Source: Eublepharis macularius
Taxonomy: Eukaryota; Chordata; Lepidosauria; Squamata; Eublepharidae
Direction of reading: 5' to 3'
Assembly (NCBI RefSeq): GCF_028583425.1
Contig: NC_072805.1
Coordinates: 17,680,001 to 17,744,000, forward strand
DNA: 64,000 nt
The first letter of the stretch is position 1, and each line of letters starts with the position of its first letter. The position numbers and the translations under genes were made by a program. The notes below the pieces were generated by a model, which was not told where the DNA came from, searched no databases, and was given only the letters and a program-made list of their open reading frames with translations. Shown piece by piece: positions 20,480-30,812 of this stretch.

Positions 20480-23400
20480 TCAGTAGTTCTCAAACTGCCA
20501 CAGTTTTCCTCCCACCTCCCATTTCTTCTCCAGGTATTGTTTCAGCTTCTCCCAGTCTGTGTTGAACTGCCCTGAGTCCAGATCTCTCAATTTTCTTGTC
20601 ATCTTGTCCATTTCAGCCATATACAGCAATTTGTAAGTCCAATCTTCCATAGTTGGCACTTCTTGTACTTTCCATTTTTGCGCATACAAAAGTCTAGCTG
20701 CTGCTGTCATATAAAATATCAACGTCCTGTGTTGGGCTGGAATTCCCTCCATTCCCAAGTTCAGTAGCAGGAGTTCTGGGTTCTTATTAATTTGAAATTG
20801 TAAAATTTCACTCATTTCTCTTATTATTTCCCCCCAGTACTGCCTGGCTACCTCACACGACCACCACATATGATAGAGGGAGCCCTCATGCTTCTTACAT
20901 TTCCAGCATTTATTAGAAGTATTCAAATTCCCTAGCGCAATCTTCTTTGGTGTCATGTACCAACGATAGATCATTTTATGAATGTTCTCTTTGATATTAA
21001 TACATGTCGTTGTCTTCATTGTAGTTTTCCACAAGTATTCCCATGCCTCCATTGTTATTTCTTTATTAAAGTTTATAGCCCATTTCACCATTTGTGTTTT
21101 AACTATCTCATCCTCGGTATACCACTTCAACAGTACTTGGTATACCTTGGATATTCTTTTCTTATCTTCTTTAAGAAGGGTCTGCTCTAGTTCCGAATTC
21201 TCTATTCGTATACCTCCCTTTACAGAGTCCGAATTATATAAGTCTCTGATCTGTCTATACTGGAACCAATCGTAGTTAGGTGATAGTTCCTCTTGTGTCT
21301 TTATTCTAAGTTTGGATGCTTCAGTTTTAGTTATTTCTTTATACGTTAAACATTGTTGTTCATTATCAACAGCTCTCGGGTCTATCACCTCATATGGAAC
21401 CACCCACAAAGGGGTTCCTTCTTGTAGATAAATTCTGTACTTCTTCCAGATTATGTATAGACTTCTCCGAACAAGGTGATGCAGGAACATCGAGTTGACC
21501 TTTACTTTGTCATGCCATAAATATGCGTGCCATCCAAATATTTTTTTATATCCCTCTAGGGCTAATAGTTTCTTGTTCTTTAATGTCATCCATTCTTTCA
21601 ACCAAACTAGGCAGATTGCATCATGATAAAGTCTCAGATTGGGCAGTTGCATTCCGCCTCTTTCCTTTGCATCTTGTAAAACTTTCACTTTCACTCGAGG
21701 CTTCTTGCCTGCCCAAACAAAATCTGATATTTTCCTCTGCCATTTTTCAAATTGTTTGGAGTCTCTGATGATTGGTATTGTCTGTAGCAAAAACATTACT
21801 CTTGGTAACACATTCATCTTAACTGCTGCAATCCTACCCAACCACGACAAATTCAATCTATTCCATTTAATCAAGTCTCTCTCTATCTGAGTCCATAGTT
21901 TTTCATAATTGTTTTTGAATAGATCTATGTTCTTTGCAGTTAATTCGACTCCCAAATATTTCACTTTACTTGTTACTTCACAATCCGTTGTTTCCATTAA
22001 CAATTGTTGTTTCTGCTTAGTCATATTTTTGCATAATATCTTTGACTTCTTTTTGTTAATGAAGAAACCTGCCAAGTCTCCAAACTCCTTGATCTTATCT
22101 ATCACTCTTGGCATGTTCTCCAATGGGTCCTCTACAATTAACATTATGTCATCCGCAAATGCTCTGACCTTGTATGAATAGTCCTTTATTTTTATTCCAC
22201 GAATTTCATCATCTTGACGTATTTGTATCATCAGAATCTCCAATACTAAAATGAACAACAATGGAGATAACGGGCAACCTTGTCTTGTTCCTTTACTTAT
22301 CGTCAATTTCTTGGTCAATTCATCATTCACCACAATTGCTGCAGTCTGGTCTCTATAAATTTCCTTAATTGCTCTGATGAATCTTTCTCCCAATTGTAGC
22401 TTTTCCATAGTGGCAAACATAAAGTCCCAGTTTAAATTGTCAAACGCTTTTTCAGCGTCAACAAAGAAGAAACCAACCTCTTTGTCACAACGCTTGTCAT
22501 AATATTCAATAGCATTGATCACTGTCCTTAAGTTGTCTCTTATTTGTCTGTCTGGCAAAAAGCCTGCTTGTTCCTCCTCTATGACTTCCGAGAGCCACCC
22601 CTTCAATCTCTCCGCCAATATCTTCGCAAAAATTTTGTAGTCATTGTTGAGTAGCGATATAGGTCTATAATTTTTCACATTAGTCAGGTCTTGGCCCTCT
22701 TTTGGGATCAATGATATATTCGCTTCACTCCAAGTTTCTGGAATCCTTTGATCCCTTAAAACCCCATTCATCACCTCTTTTAGGAATGGTGCCAGTTCAT
22801 TAGCCATTGTCTTATAGAATTTAGCCGTAAGTCCATCTGGCCCTGGCGCCTTTCCTAGATTTGCAGATTGTATTGCCTTACTTATTTCCTCGTCAGTTAC
22901 TTCACTATTCAACTTATTTCTCCAAGCTTCCGAGATTTCTGGAAGTTTGGTTTTCTCCAAATATGACGCTATTGATTCTTTGTTTACTTCTTTTTTATTA
23001 TACAGCTTAGCGTAAAATTTATAAAAGGCTCTACTAATGGTAGCCTGCTCCAAATACGTTTTGTTATCTTCGCAAATTTTATTTATTATCTTCTTTTCCC
23101 TTTTCTTCTTCAATTGCCATGCCAGGTACTTCCCAGGTTTATTAGCACCCTCAAACGCTTTTTGATTCAGTCTTTTGAGATTCCACTCCAATTCTTTATT
23201 GCTCATTGCTGTTAGCTGTTCTTGAAGTATTTTAATTTCCTGGTATACCTTCTTTTTCCCTGGTCTCTTTTTTAGCTGTGTTTCTTTGGCTTTTATTTTC
23301 TCCTCAATCTCTTGTCTTTTCTCCTCTTTCTTCTTTCTTGCTCTACCATTTAAGTCCATTAGTATGCCCCTTACAACCGCCTTGTAAGCATCCCAAACTT

Positions 23401-23812
23401 TATTGGTTGGTACTTCTTTATTCACGTTGTATTGTATAAAAAACTTTGTCTCTCTTCTCAGTATTTCCATATTCTCTCTTTCCTGTAACAAGTCCTCATT
23501 TATTCTCCATGCTTTCCTTTTTCTCTTTTTTCCAAATTTCCACATAATTGGGTTGTGATCTGAGCCTACCATAGGCATTATTTCTACCTCCTTAGTCCAT
23601 AATGCTAAGTCTTTTGAGGCCCAGATCATATCAATTCTTGATAATGTAGAATGCCTTGCAGAATAAAAAGTAAACTGTCTGCTTTTAGGATATTCTCTCC
23701 TCCATACATCTTCAAGAGTCTCTTGTTGAATCAACTCAAAAAAAAGCTTTGGTAATAGTCCTCTTTTCTTTTGTGCCGTTGTAGTCTTTTTGTCTAGTTC
23801 CAAGTCTGTCAC
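20480..23812 (-). CDS. L1 ORF2 protein, main part (end of endonuclease, reverse transcriptase, C-terminal Cys motif)
   Basis: This open frame of 1110 codons continues ORF2 after the frameshift. The end of the APE-type endonuclease is at residues ~1-95 (RIDMIWASKDL; GSDHNPIMW with the catalytic SDH). The reverse transcriptase lies around 300-620, with TRQGCPLSPLLF and the catalytic FADD near residue 551. The C-terminal motif CWKC-x8-H-x4-C is near residue 967. The first Met is not the true start: the GDFNGVTD endonuclease motif reads in the same frame just upstream. The protein nicks DNA and reverse-transcribes its RNA at the target. Upstream part: 23872-24237. Confidence 0.93.
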   Translation of the reverse strand: MTDLELDKKTTTAQKKRGLLPKLFFELIQQETLEDVWRREYPKSRQFTFYSARHSTLSRIDMIWASKDLALWTKEVEIMPMVGSDHNPIMWKFGKKRKRKAWRINEDLLQERENMEILRRETKFFIQYNVNKEVPTNKVWDAYKAVVRGILMDLNGRARKKKEEKRQEIEEKIKAKETQLKKRPGKKKVYQEIKILQEQLTAMSNKELEWNLKRLNQKAFEGANKPGKYLAWQLKKKREKKIINKICEDNKTYLEQATISRAFYKFYAKLYNKKEVNKESIASYLEKTKLPEISEAWRNKLNSEVTDEEISKAIQSANLGKAPGPDGLTAKFYKTMANELAPFLKEVMNGVLRDQRIPETWSEANISLIPKEGQDLTNVKNYRPISLLNNDYKIFAKILAERLKGWLSEVIEEEQAGFLPDRQIRDNLRTVINAIEYYDKRCDKEVGFFFVDAEKAFDNLNWDFMFATMEKLQLGERFIRAIKEIYRDQTAAIVVNDELTKKLTISKGTRQGCPLSPLLFILVLEILMIQIRQDDEIRGIKIKDYSYKVRAFADDIMLIVEDPLENMPRVIDKIKEFGDLAGFFINKKKSKILCKNMTKQKQQLLMETTDCEVTSKVKYLGVELTAKNIDLFKNNYEKLWTQIERDLIKWNRLNLSWLGRIAAVKMNVLPRVMFLLQTIPIIRDSKQFEKWQRKISDFVWAGKKPRVKVKVLQDAKERGGMQLPNLRLYHDAICLVWLKEWMTLKNKKLLALEGYKKIFGWHAYLWHDKVKVNSMFLHHLVRRSLYIIWKKYRIYLQEGTPLWVVPYEVIDPRAVDNEQQCLTYKEITKTEASKLRIKTQEELSPNYDWFQYRQIRDLYNSDSVKGGIRIENSELEQTLLKEDKKRISKVYQVLLKWYTEDEIVKTQMVKWAINFNKEITMEAWEYLWKTTMKTTTCINIKENIHKMIYRWYMTPKKIALGNLNTSNKCWKCKKHEGSLYHMWWSCEVARQYWGEIIREMSEILQFQINKNPELLLLNLGMEGIPAQHRTLIFYMTAAARLLYAQKWKVQEVPTMEDWTYKLLYMAEMDKMTRKLRDLDSGQFNTDWEKLKQYLEKKWEVGGKLWQFENY

Positions 23813-23871
23813 TCCATTGAAGTCTCCAGCAAGAATTATCTGGTCGTATGCAAGATCGTCTAAATGCTTCC

Positions 23872-24237
23872 TTAAATCCTCAAAGAATCTTTTGCACCGT
23901 TAGGTGCATAAAGTCCGACTACCAACACTCTCTTTAAATTCCAAATACATTCCACTGCTACAAATCTAGCTTCCACATCTCTCATAACAAATTTTGGCTG
24001 TAGCTCCTCTTTTATGTACAACACCACTCCTCTTTTTTTCTTGTTGGAGGCCGCTACATATTCTTTGCCCAATTTTCCAGATTTTAAATATTTTACATCC
24101 TGCTTTCTGATATGGGTCTCTTGCAAACAAACAATGTCACATTTTTGTTTTAGTAGCCAGTGAAAAGTATTTTTCCTCTTATTCGGTGAGTTTAGTCCAT
24201 TTACATTCCAAGATAATACTTTACACTCCATACTCAT
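23872..24237 (-). CDS. L1 ORF2 protein, N-terminal endonuclease part (before frameshift)
   Basis: 121 codons starting MSMECKVLSWNVNGLN, with the APE endonuclease Asn (NVNGLN) and Glu (LQETH) motifs, running to LYAPNGAKDS. The frame then ends in a premature stop. Reading one frame over gives FEDLRKHLDDLAYDQIILAG then DFNG, which continues into the main part. A one-base change near 23884-23892 therefore explains the break. The start codon overlaps the ORF1 stop as ATGA (24234-24237), a layout suited to reinitiation. Confidence 0.9.
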   Translation of the reverse strand: MSMECKVLSWNVNGLNSPNKRKNTFHWLLKQKCDIVCLQETHIRKQDVKYLKSGKLGKEYVAASNKKKRGVVLYIKEELQPKFVMRDVEARFVAVECIWNLKRVLVVGLYAPNGAKDSLRI

Positions 24238-25028
24238 GATCTTGTTGGTAAGTCTTTTTCATTGTCCTTAATAAATCGCTCCATCTCTCGCTCAGATCTG
24301 ATGCGTTTTTTGGCCCCTCCAAACTCAAAGGACACTCCTTCCGGTAACTCCCATCTGTACCTGATTTTCATGTCCTTCAAAATCTGAATTAGCACTTTAT
24401 ATTTTTTCCGGTCCAGTAACACTGATCTGGGCAGTTCCTTCATTATAATAATCGTCTTGCCATCAATCTCCAATGGATCTTGAAACTGTTTTGTCACAAT
24501 CCTCTCTTTCATATTTCGTGTTGTAAACTGCACAATCACATCTCTTGGTAGTTTCCTCTGGGTTGCTATTCTCGAATTCACACGGTATGCCACATCTAGG
24601 ATAGCCACAACTTCCTCCTCCTCCTTCCCCAGGTACTCAGCCAACACCTCAGTCATCTGTTCTTGCGCTGACTTTCCTTCCACTTCTGGCAAGCCACGAA
24701 AACGTAGCTGCTTCTCCATATGTTTAGTTTCTGCAACTGACATTCTCCCCTTCACCAATCTCATCTCTGTTTGTTGCGTGTCTGCTAAATTCTCCATCGC
24801 GTCTTCTACTGTTTTAACTCTCTGCTGCGTTCCTTGTAATTCACTTCGTATTGTTTCCATACCTTTTTTCACTTCTGACAGCTCCGATTTTACTGTCTGT
24901 GTAACCTCTTTAACCTCTTTTATCAGCTCCAATTTCGTGTCCTTAAGTTCTTTAATCATATCTAAAAGTTTTTTGTCCAGGTTTTTATCCAGGTTTTCTA
25001 TTGCCGATTGCCACTCTTTTTTTGACAT
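24234..25028 (-). CDS. L1 ORF1 protein (RNA-binding chaperone)
   Basis: 264 codons, uninterrupted. Residues ~10-100 are rich in K/E/L heptads (LDKKLLDMIKELKDTKLELIK), the trimerising coiled coil. Residues ~105-200 fit the RRM (KQLRFRGLPEVEGKSAQE; PRDVIVQFTTRNMKE). The end (GVSFEFGGAKKRIRS) fits the C-terminal domain. L1 ORF1p coats L1 RNA in the RNP. It is shorter than human ORF1p (338 aa). The start is the first Met after the 5' UTR. Confidence 0.92.
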   Translation of the reverse strand: MSKKEWQSAIENLDKNLDKKLLDMIKELKDTKLELIKEVKEVTQTVKSELSEVKKGMETIRSELQGTQQRVKTVEDAMENLADTQQTEMRLVKGRMSVAETKHMEKQLRFRGLPEVEGKSAQEQMTEVLAEYLGKEEEEVVAILDVAYRVNSRIATQRKLPRDVIVQFTTRNMKERIVTKQFQDPLEIDGKTIIIMKELPRSVLLDRKKYKVLIQILKDMKIRYRWELPEGVSFEFGGAKKRIRSEREMERFIKDNEKDLPTRS

Positions 25029-25958
25029 CGTGGGGCTTGCTTTAGCTCGCTCCCACGAATCCGCTCTCTTCCTTAACTCCGTGGCGTAAAATTTAACGTT
25101 TTTCTATTTTAAATGTCCCGGTCTTCTTATAGAAATTAAGTTTTAAAGAGTCCAAAATGTCGGGCGTCTTTTCTCTATGGTTTCTCTATGATTTTGTAAT
25201 CCAAGATGGCCTACTTCCTCTTCCGCTGAAGCCGCGACCCTTCCCCTTTCAAAAATGGCGATTCCCTACTTCCTGCCCTCCAGCAAGGGCCGCTTCTCTC
25301 CAGCCACTCTATTGTTATTACGCACTTCCTGTCTCCCGTCTTCCCACAGCAGATCTCGCGATGGTGTCTTTTTCTCACAGCTCCAAAGCCACAGGTATTC
25401 AAAACAATAGTCCCATTTCTTTAATAACTTCTTTAAACTTAGTCTCTTTTTAAATTCGATTCCTGCCGAGTCTTCCCCTCCTTTTCACTAGTCTGTTGCA
25501 GTTTAAAAATCTACTTTTTTTCCTCTCTGTTTTTATCAATCTGTCCCGTCTCAGAAGATAATGATCTTTACCTTCTCTTCACTTTTCTCGGGTTGTAATC
25601 GCTGTTTCGATTTTAAGTTCTCCTCTCAGCTTCTTCCCCCAATCGATGCTTGGGTATGTAGGTCTTATGCCAGCCGAATTGGCCCCAAAACTGCCGCAGA
25701 GATTATAGCCGACCCGTCGCAAGGTGGGACCTCAAGGATCGGGGGGAGACTCGCTGTGTAGAGCCCCCCCTCGTCCGAGATCTAGCTCACCCTAGGGTCT
25801 TGAGCGTTCTTTGCCTGCTCCCCGCCTGAGAGCAGTCGGCCGCGGGCTATTTTCACCCCGCCAGCCGATTAAAACGGCAGTCCGGTCAGCTCCGCAAGTG
25901 GAGCTGCGTTAGACCTCCATGGATCCCAAACAGGAAGTGGGCAAAATGTTATGCTAAA
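25029..25958 (-). promoter_or_regulatory. L1 5' UTR, probable internal promoter
   Basis: 930 bases between the left target copy and ORF1. GC- and CpG-richer than the flanks, notably 25640-25900. By family knowledge the L1 5' UTR carries the RNA polymerase II promoter; no specific sites could be assigned. Confidence 0.6.
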
Positions 25959-26032
25959 AGTTATGCTAATGAGTTCCTCCAGCTCTTTTTCTACGGAATG
26001 TTCCCTGCTTTGGGGCAAAATGTTGATTTATC
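25959..26032. repeat. Right copy of the 74-bp L1 target-site duplication
   Basis: Identical by eye to 19729-19802. It contains the end of the older hAT (to CCCTG at 26007) and its TSD. Confidence 0.85.
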
Positions 26033-26787
26033 CATTCTCTTTGGGGCAAACTGTACTCATATGTTTCTGGAATTGTTCAGGGAACTGTCTGCAGGAAGCA
26101 GTGCTTCAGTTGGCTAGAGGATCCATGCCATAACATGACTTTGGTTAGGCCAAATGCTGGGCCATAAGCAACCCTATTTCAAATGCTGCCAGTAGATAAC
26201 ATATAACAAACAAGGAGGGTCTTGAGTAGAATTAACCAGGAAAGATTACCGTCTAACGAAATCACCACTTCAAAAGTATTTTATCATATCAATGGCCATT
26301 CAACTCATTGTAGTTTCTATTTAAATACATATATTATTTTATACAGTCCTCTTCTCATAGACCCATAAAGTGCTAATGCAATGTAAAGATGTAAGTGTAC
26401 ACAACCAATACTATTCTGTACAACTCCACAATATACAGTTTGTTGGTCATATGGTTGTGGATTCAAGATAGGTCCAGTAGCAGGCAGATGAAAACAACCA
26501 TCTGACGGGATGACCTGTTGGGGTCCCATTTCCAGAGTCTTTTTCAAAAATGGAAGATAGTCTGGCGTGATTGTCAATATTTATAGACCTTGTGCAAAAA
26601 ACAAACAGTTCAAACAAATACAATACATCATTTTCCCATACTCATTATTGCACAAAGTCCCCAGCATGGCATATTTAAGTCGACGAAATATTGGCATCGT
26701 AAGTCTATTATATAGTTACCTATGTAATATTTAATTATGATAAATGCATTAATAATCATAAATCTCCGTTCATCTGATAGTCCAAGA
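26033..26787 (-). repeat. Unassigned, possibly PLE-like tail in part
   Basis: On minus, 26317-26577 is open and contains 'ttgaaaaagactctggaaat' then 'gggacccc', reminiscent of the junction before terminal repeats of Penelope-like elements. Weak; no motif. Confidence 0.25.
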
Positions 26788-26826
26788 GTCTCGTTACACA
26801 AGACATCTTAAAGTCTTGTGTAGGTG
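26788..26826. repeat. Short inverted repeat, ACACAAGACAT
   Basis: 'acacaagacatctt' next to 'aagtcttgtgta'; the same word forms the ends of the insert at 32205-32365. Confidence 0.45.
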
Positions 26827-28044
26827 AGATGGCTCAGCGCATGTACATCAAGTGTAGGGAGACGTAACGTTAGCTGGGAAGCGTAGTTTAAAAAGACAGA
26901 GCCTGCAGAGGTCACTCCTCAAAGGGTTTGTTAATTTCATCTTCACCTGCCCAAAGGCTCTATCAATTTCATCTCTCCAGTCTTAAAACTGTGTGGGATC
27001 CCAACCAGAGGGCAGAGAGGAATAGAAATGGGATGGAGCTGGAGCCTGGAGAGGTTATAATGGGCTGAAGTTTCCCTCCTGGCATTTCACAGCCCAAAAC
27101 AGTAAGTGTTGCCCTCTGCCCCAGCTTGGTCCCAGGGGTACCTGGCCACTCTAATTACACCTTTCTAAGTCCACTGAGGTCAGTGAGTTTAGAAGGGTAG
27201 AACTCTTTTTAGGATTGCAACAGTCATTTCAGTGGTGAAGTGGGGGCAGTGTTCAGCTATGAAACTGCACTTTTTTCTTACCATTTCACACAATTTGTTC
27301 TGACTTTGGTATTAAAAATAAATAAGGATTTTTTTTAAAAAAAAGACTAGTATCTCTCCTTGTTGCACAAATAGTGGATGGTTTCTGCGTGAAAGCTCAC
27401 AATCCCTTGTATCGGATCCGGTAAGAACTCACTTTTTCTAGGTCATTGGTTTCATATATGGGCTGGACTGAACCCTAAATATTATCTCCAAATGTGCAGG
27501 TTCCCAGCTGCCCTTACCCTACCAATCAGAGTGAATCAAATCCAGGATGTATTGACTTCAAAGGCTGTAAACAAACATTTCCCTGTTGGCCCAGCTTCAA
27601 GAACGGTCATTGATTTTTTTTTTTTTAAAAGAGCAAAACTATGTTGACGTTGGTGAAAATGCTCGGCTTGTTTTCCCTGCAAAGGATCCATCTCTTCCTA
27701 ATGGCTGGAACTTCAGGGCCCAATTTCCAGACTTCAGAAATGAAATCTGTATTTGCAAATTTACACGTTGAGATGGGATTGACAGGCAGGAGCAGTCAAC
27801 AGCAAAGGGACTCAATATAATGCAAGTTCCCACCTGGCCTCTTCTTCAAGGATTCAAGACAGACTAGAAAGGGAAAAGACAGCTGCCAATCACCTCTCCA
27901 TCATGCCTGAATTCTGCTCCAGCAGAGAGCAAGAGCAGTTGATAACTCCATCAGCAAAGTTATAAGGCGAAAAGGCAGCAACCAGCCAGCCGTTTAGATA
28001 TTTGGACTTTGCTTTTCTCCCCCAGTGAAAATCTCTTTCTGCTC
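26827..28044. other. No gene; one short palindromic MITE
   Basis: Mostly unassigned. 27152-27222 ('ctaagtccactgaggtcag' to 'ctctttttaggattgc') is a diverged copy of the ~85-bp palindrome best preserved at 63114-63206. Confidence 0.4.
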
Positions 28045-28443
28045 TATTGTACCCTCTCAACAACTCGGTTAAGGCTAAGAAAAATGTCTAAGAACAAAGT
28101 GACTGTCCCTACAGTCGCCCAGCAAACTTTCATGGTGGCATGGTAATTCAAACCTGGATCTCCCAGATTGTAGTCTAAGGGCCAAACTACAAGTGACGCC
28201 TGACACAGGTTGGACACTTGTCAGCTTCCCTCAAGTTTGGATGGGAAATGTAGGCAGCTTGGTGGAATGTTGGACAAGCGACAGTTGAAAAGTCCATTGG
28301 ACATCAGTCGGAGAGCCAAGCTGCAAGACCAGGACGCCTACATTTCCCATCAAAACTTGAGGGAAGCTGACAAGTGTCCAACCTGTGTCATTCGTCACTT
28401 GTAGCTTGGCCCTGAGATTCTAACCACTGTACCACACAGCTTG
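28045..28443 (-). mobile_element. CORE/MIR-like SINE split by a palindromic MITE
   Basis: Left: 'taccctctcaacaactcgg' and 'attcaaacctggatctccc', then 'agattgtagtct'. Right, after the insert: 'gattctaaccactgtacc' then 'acac'. Together these are one minus-strand SINE with a tRNA-like head. Confidence 0.65.
28179..28413 (+). mobile_element. Palindromic MITE, core A, in a SINE
   Basis: Ends GGGCCAAACTACAAGTGACG and 'cttgtagcttggccc', flanks TAA and TGA. Contains an extra inner segment ('ggaatgttggacaagcgac') also present at 29570-29804. Confidence 0.75.
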
Positions 28444-28795
28444 TTATGCTTTGATCCTGGAATAAGACCATAGTGAGTACCTCATCTCTAGGCAACGTTT
28501 GAATATTATTTTCTTCTATACTCAGTTTTGTACCTTTTAAAAAAAAATAGCTACAAAACAGGATCAAAACAGATAAGTAAAAGAATAAATAAATACCAAC
28601 ATCCTTTGCATAACTATGTCTGGCAAAATCTGACATACAAGCGAGACAACACTCAAGAGTTATTTGGCAGGTAAAAATGAAAGGATGACACACAAAATAG
28701 ATCGGCAGTCATGCAGCACAATTCCTTTATGACAAACAGAGGTACAAAAGCTGCAATCCTATGCACATATACTTGGGAATAGCTAAACGATAAAG

Positions 28796-28962
28796 ACGGG
28801 GTTTTTTTTCTGGGAAAAGAGGTGGCAGAACTCTCAAGAGGAAAATGAGGAAGAAACACATGGGATTCTTTGAAATCATATTATTTTCAAGCACTATTGC
28901 TGAGTATTTTCAAGAGGTGCCAGAACTCTGTTCCTCCACGTTCCCCCTGAAACAAAGCCCTG
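28796..28962 (+). mobile_element. hAT 'CAGGGCTTTTTTT' family, diverged copy 4
   Basis: 'ttttttttctgggaaaagag' at the left and 'cctgaaacaaagccctg' at the right. The interior is replaced and no clear TSD remains. Confidence 0.55.
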
Positions 28963-29010
28963 AAGGTAGTCTCCCTGTGCAAGCACTGAGTCATTACTGA
29001 CCCATGGGGG
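28963..29010 (-). mobile_element. 3' fragment of a Sauria-type SINE, minus strand
   Basis: 'aaggtagtctccctgtgcaa' then 'tgagtcattactgacccatg' is the reverse of the tail at 14115-14166. Confidence 0.65.
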
Positions 29011-29566
29011 GGACGTTACATCATATAATGGGAGTAAACCCCATTAAACTTAGTGGGATTTAGAGCAAACAATGTTTAGGATCAGGCTGGAGCAGAGATC
29101 CCCCACATTTTTAAACCCGCAGGCACCTCTGGGATTCTGACACAGGATAGTGAATGCAACCACAAAATGGATGCTGCAGGAAGTAGAGCCAACGACAAAA
29201 TGGCTGCCACAGGTGGCAGAGCCAGCCACAAAATGCCCGCGAGTTAGGTTATGCACAACTGTAATAGTAACTCTTCAACACTTCAGGCAAAAGCTCCGTT
29301 TAATAGGATTCCTTTTTAAATGAACATTTTTTTTTTTACAAAATGGCATACACATAGCTTAGCTTCAGACACAGTGAAAAATCTTTGAGCCGTGGTGGCT
29401 GCTGCTGATAAAGCAACATTTTAAAAGATCTGCACAGCTAATGGGATCTCCAGCAGCCAATCAGGAACCTTGCTGGACAAAAGCCTCATCGGGCCCACCC
29501 ACTTTCTAAAAACACTTCGCAGGTGCCAGGAAAGGTGTCAGCAGGTGCCACGGCGCCCACAGTTAC
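29011..29566. other. No gene recognised
   Basis: 29020-29085 looks like a diverged short palindromic MITE ('gggagtaaaccccattaaac'). Repeated 'cacaaaatgg(a/c)tgc' phrases lie at 29160-29240. Confidence 0.35.
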
Positions 29567-29569
29567 TAA

Positions 29570-29804
29570 AGGCCAAGCTACAAGTGACGCCTGTCACAGG
29601 TTGGGACACTTGTCCGCTTCCCTCAAGTTTTGATGGGAAATGTAGGCATCCTGGTCTCGCAGCTTGGCTCTCCGACTGCTGTCCAATGGACTTTTCAACT
29701 GTCACTTGTCCAACATTCCGCCAAGCTGCCTACATTTCCCGCCAAAACTTGAGGGAAGCTGGCAAGTGTCCAACCTGTGTCAGGCATCACTTGTAGTTTG
29801 GCCC
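29570..29804 (+). mobile_element. Palindromic MITE, core A, TSD TAA
   Basis: Ends AGGCCAAGCTACAAGTGACG and 'cttgtagtttggccc', flanked by TAA on both sides (29567-29569, 29805-29807). Confidence 0.8.
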
Positions 29805-29925
29805 TAAGTTGGGGAACACTTGGCTAGAGAATGTAATTTGTTTTCCTTCAGGAGAAAATTCTCTTGAGCCTGCATGTGCTGGAAGTTCATTCCATCAATC
29901 CATTTCTATTGTCTTTCCTCTAAAG

Positions 29926-30475
29926 AGTTCCAGGCAGCTTACAAGGTTCTCTCACAAAACCCCCTGTGAAGTTGGTTAGGCAGAGAGAAAATGTCTGGCC
30001 CAAAGTCACTTCATGGCTGAGTTTTAATGAGGGTTGCCAGGTCCTCGTACCCTCCCACCCGGGCGGGGCCTGGCACTTCCCTGAAAGATCTTCCTCTTGC
30101 ACACAGGCTCCCAGCACTGGTGCAACAATGTCGCTTCATCATTGTGCTGTACATGGGAATGCTCCAAAGCATTCCCCCCCAAGCAATGTGTGGGAGCATT
30201 CCCACCACCAATGCGATGACGTCACTCCTGGAAGTGATGTCATCACACTGGAAGCGCTTCCACCATGGGCTTGTCCAGAAGGTATTTTGCCTCCTGGGTC
30301 CATTCCTTGCGACTTTTCCTCCCTGCCTGTCATCCAGGAGAGTGATGGCAGGGAGTGGAGGCTGGGAGTGGGGAATCCCCCACCTCCACCGGGGGACTGG
30401 TGGTAGCCCTAGTTTGAATCTGGACCTCCCAGGGACCTAGTCCAACACTCTAACCACTGTACCACACTGGTTCTC
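29926..30475 (-). mobile_element. CORE/MIR-like SINE split by a GTTGCC-ended element
   Basis: Left 'ccctgtgaagttggttaggc' and 'ggcccaaagtcacttcatgg'; right 'gaatctggacctcccaggg' and 'ctctaaccactgtaccacac'. The insert at 30030-30410 separates body and tRNA-like head. Confidence 0.65.
30030..30410 (+). mobile_element. GC-rich GTTGCC-ended element inserted in a SINE
   Basis: Starts AGGGTTGCCAGGTCC and ends 'ctggtggtagccct'. The flanks AGTTTTAAT and AGTTTGAAT form a 9-bp (or 8-bp) TSD with one mismatch, supporting mobility of this family. The core is palindromic around 'gcgatgacgtcactcc'. Confidence 0.65.
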
Positions 30476-30509
30476 TCCCGTTCAGCGCTTTCTCTAATCA
30501 ACGTTTCAG

Positions 30510-30570
30510 TTGGAACAAAATGTTGTTAGTCTTTAAGGTGCCACAAGAGTCCTGTTTATTTTTACAAGTG
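30510..30570 (+). mobile_element. Fragment of PLE-associated terminal repeat
   Basis: 'gttgttagtctttaaggtgc' then 'cacaagagtcctgt' is the phrase ending PLE copies elsewhere in the window. Confidence 0.5.
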
Positions 30571-30654
30571 CAATACTGGGATACTTAAGCACCTTCAAGT
30601 GAACACACATATGTCGGGGACAGACATTGCAGTCATGATTACACACACAGACAT

Positions 30655-30812
30655 GGGTTGCTAGTTGGGAAAATTTGAGCATTTGGGGGGCAGAAACTGG
30701 GGATAGCAAAATTGCAATGGCTACCCCACCCCCTAGATTTTCTCCTGTCATTCCACTGAGGGTGGAAGATGAAGCCATGAGGGCTGGAGGTTACTCACCA
30801 TGGTTGGCAACC
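30655..30812 (-). repeat. Diverged GTTGCC-type repeat
   Basis: 'gggttgctagttgggaaaat' at the left and 'ggttggcaacctgg' at the right. Confidence 0.45.

Larger units (their letters stand above)
19803..25958 (-). mobile_element. Full-length L1 LINE
   Basis: About 6.16 kb, minus strand, from a GC-rich 5' UTR (25029-25958) through ORF1 and ORF2 to a 3' UTR ending in a poly(A), seen as the T run at 19803. The 3' UTR holds a G-rich polypurine tract (C-rich on plus at about 19890-19912), as in many L1s. Exact 74-bp TSDs flank it. ORF1 is open and ORF2 appears interrupted only once, so the insertion is young. A diverged relative is at 36461-38534. Confidence 0.92.
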
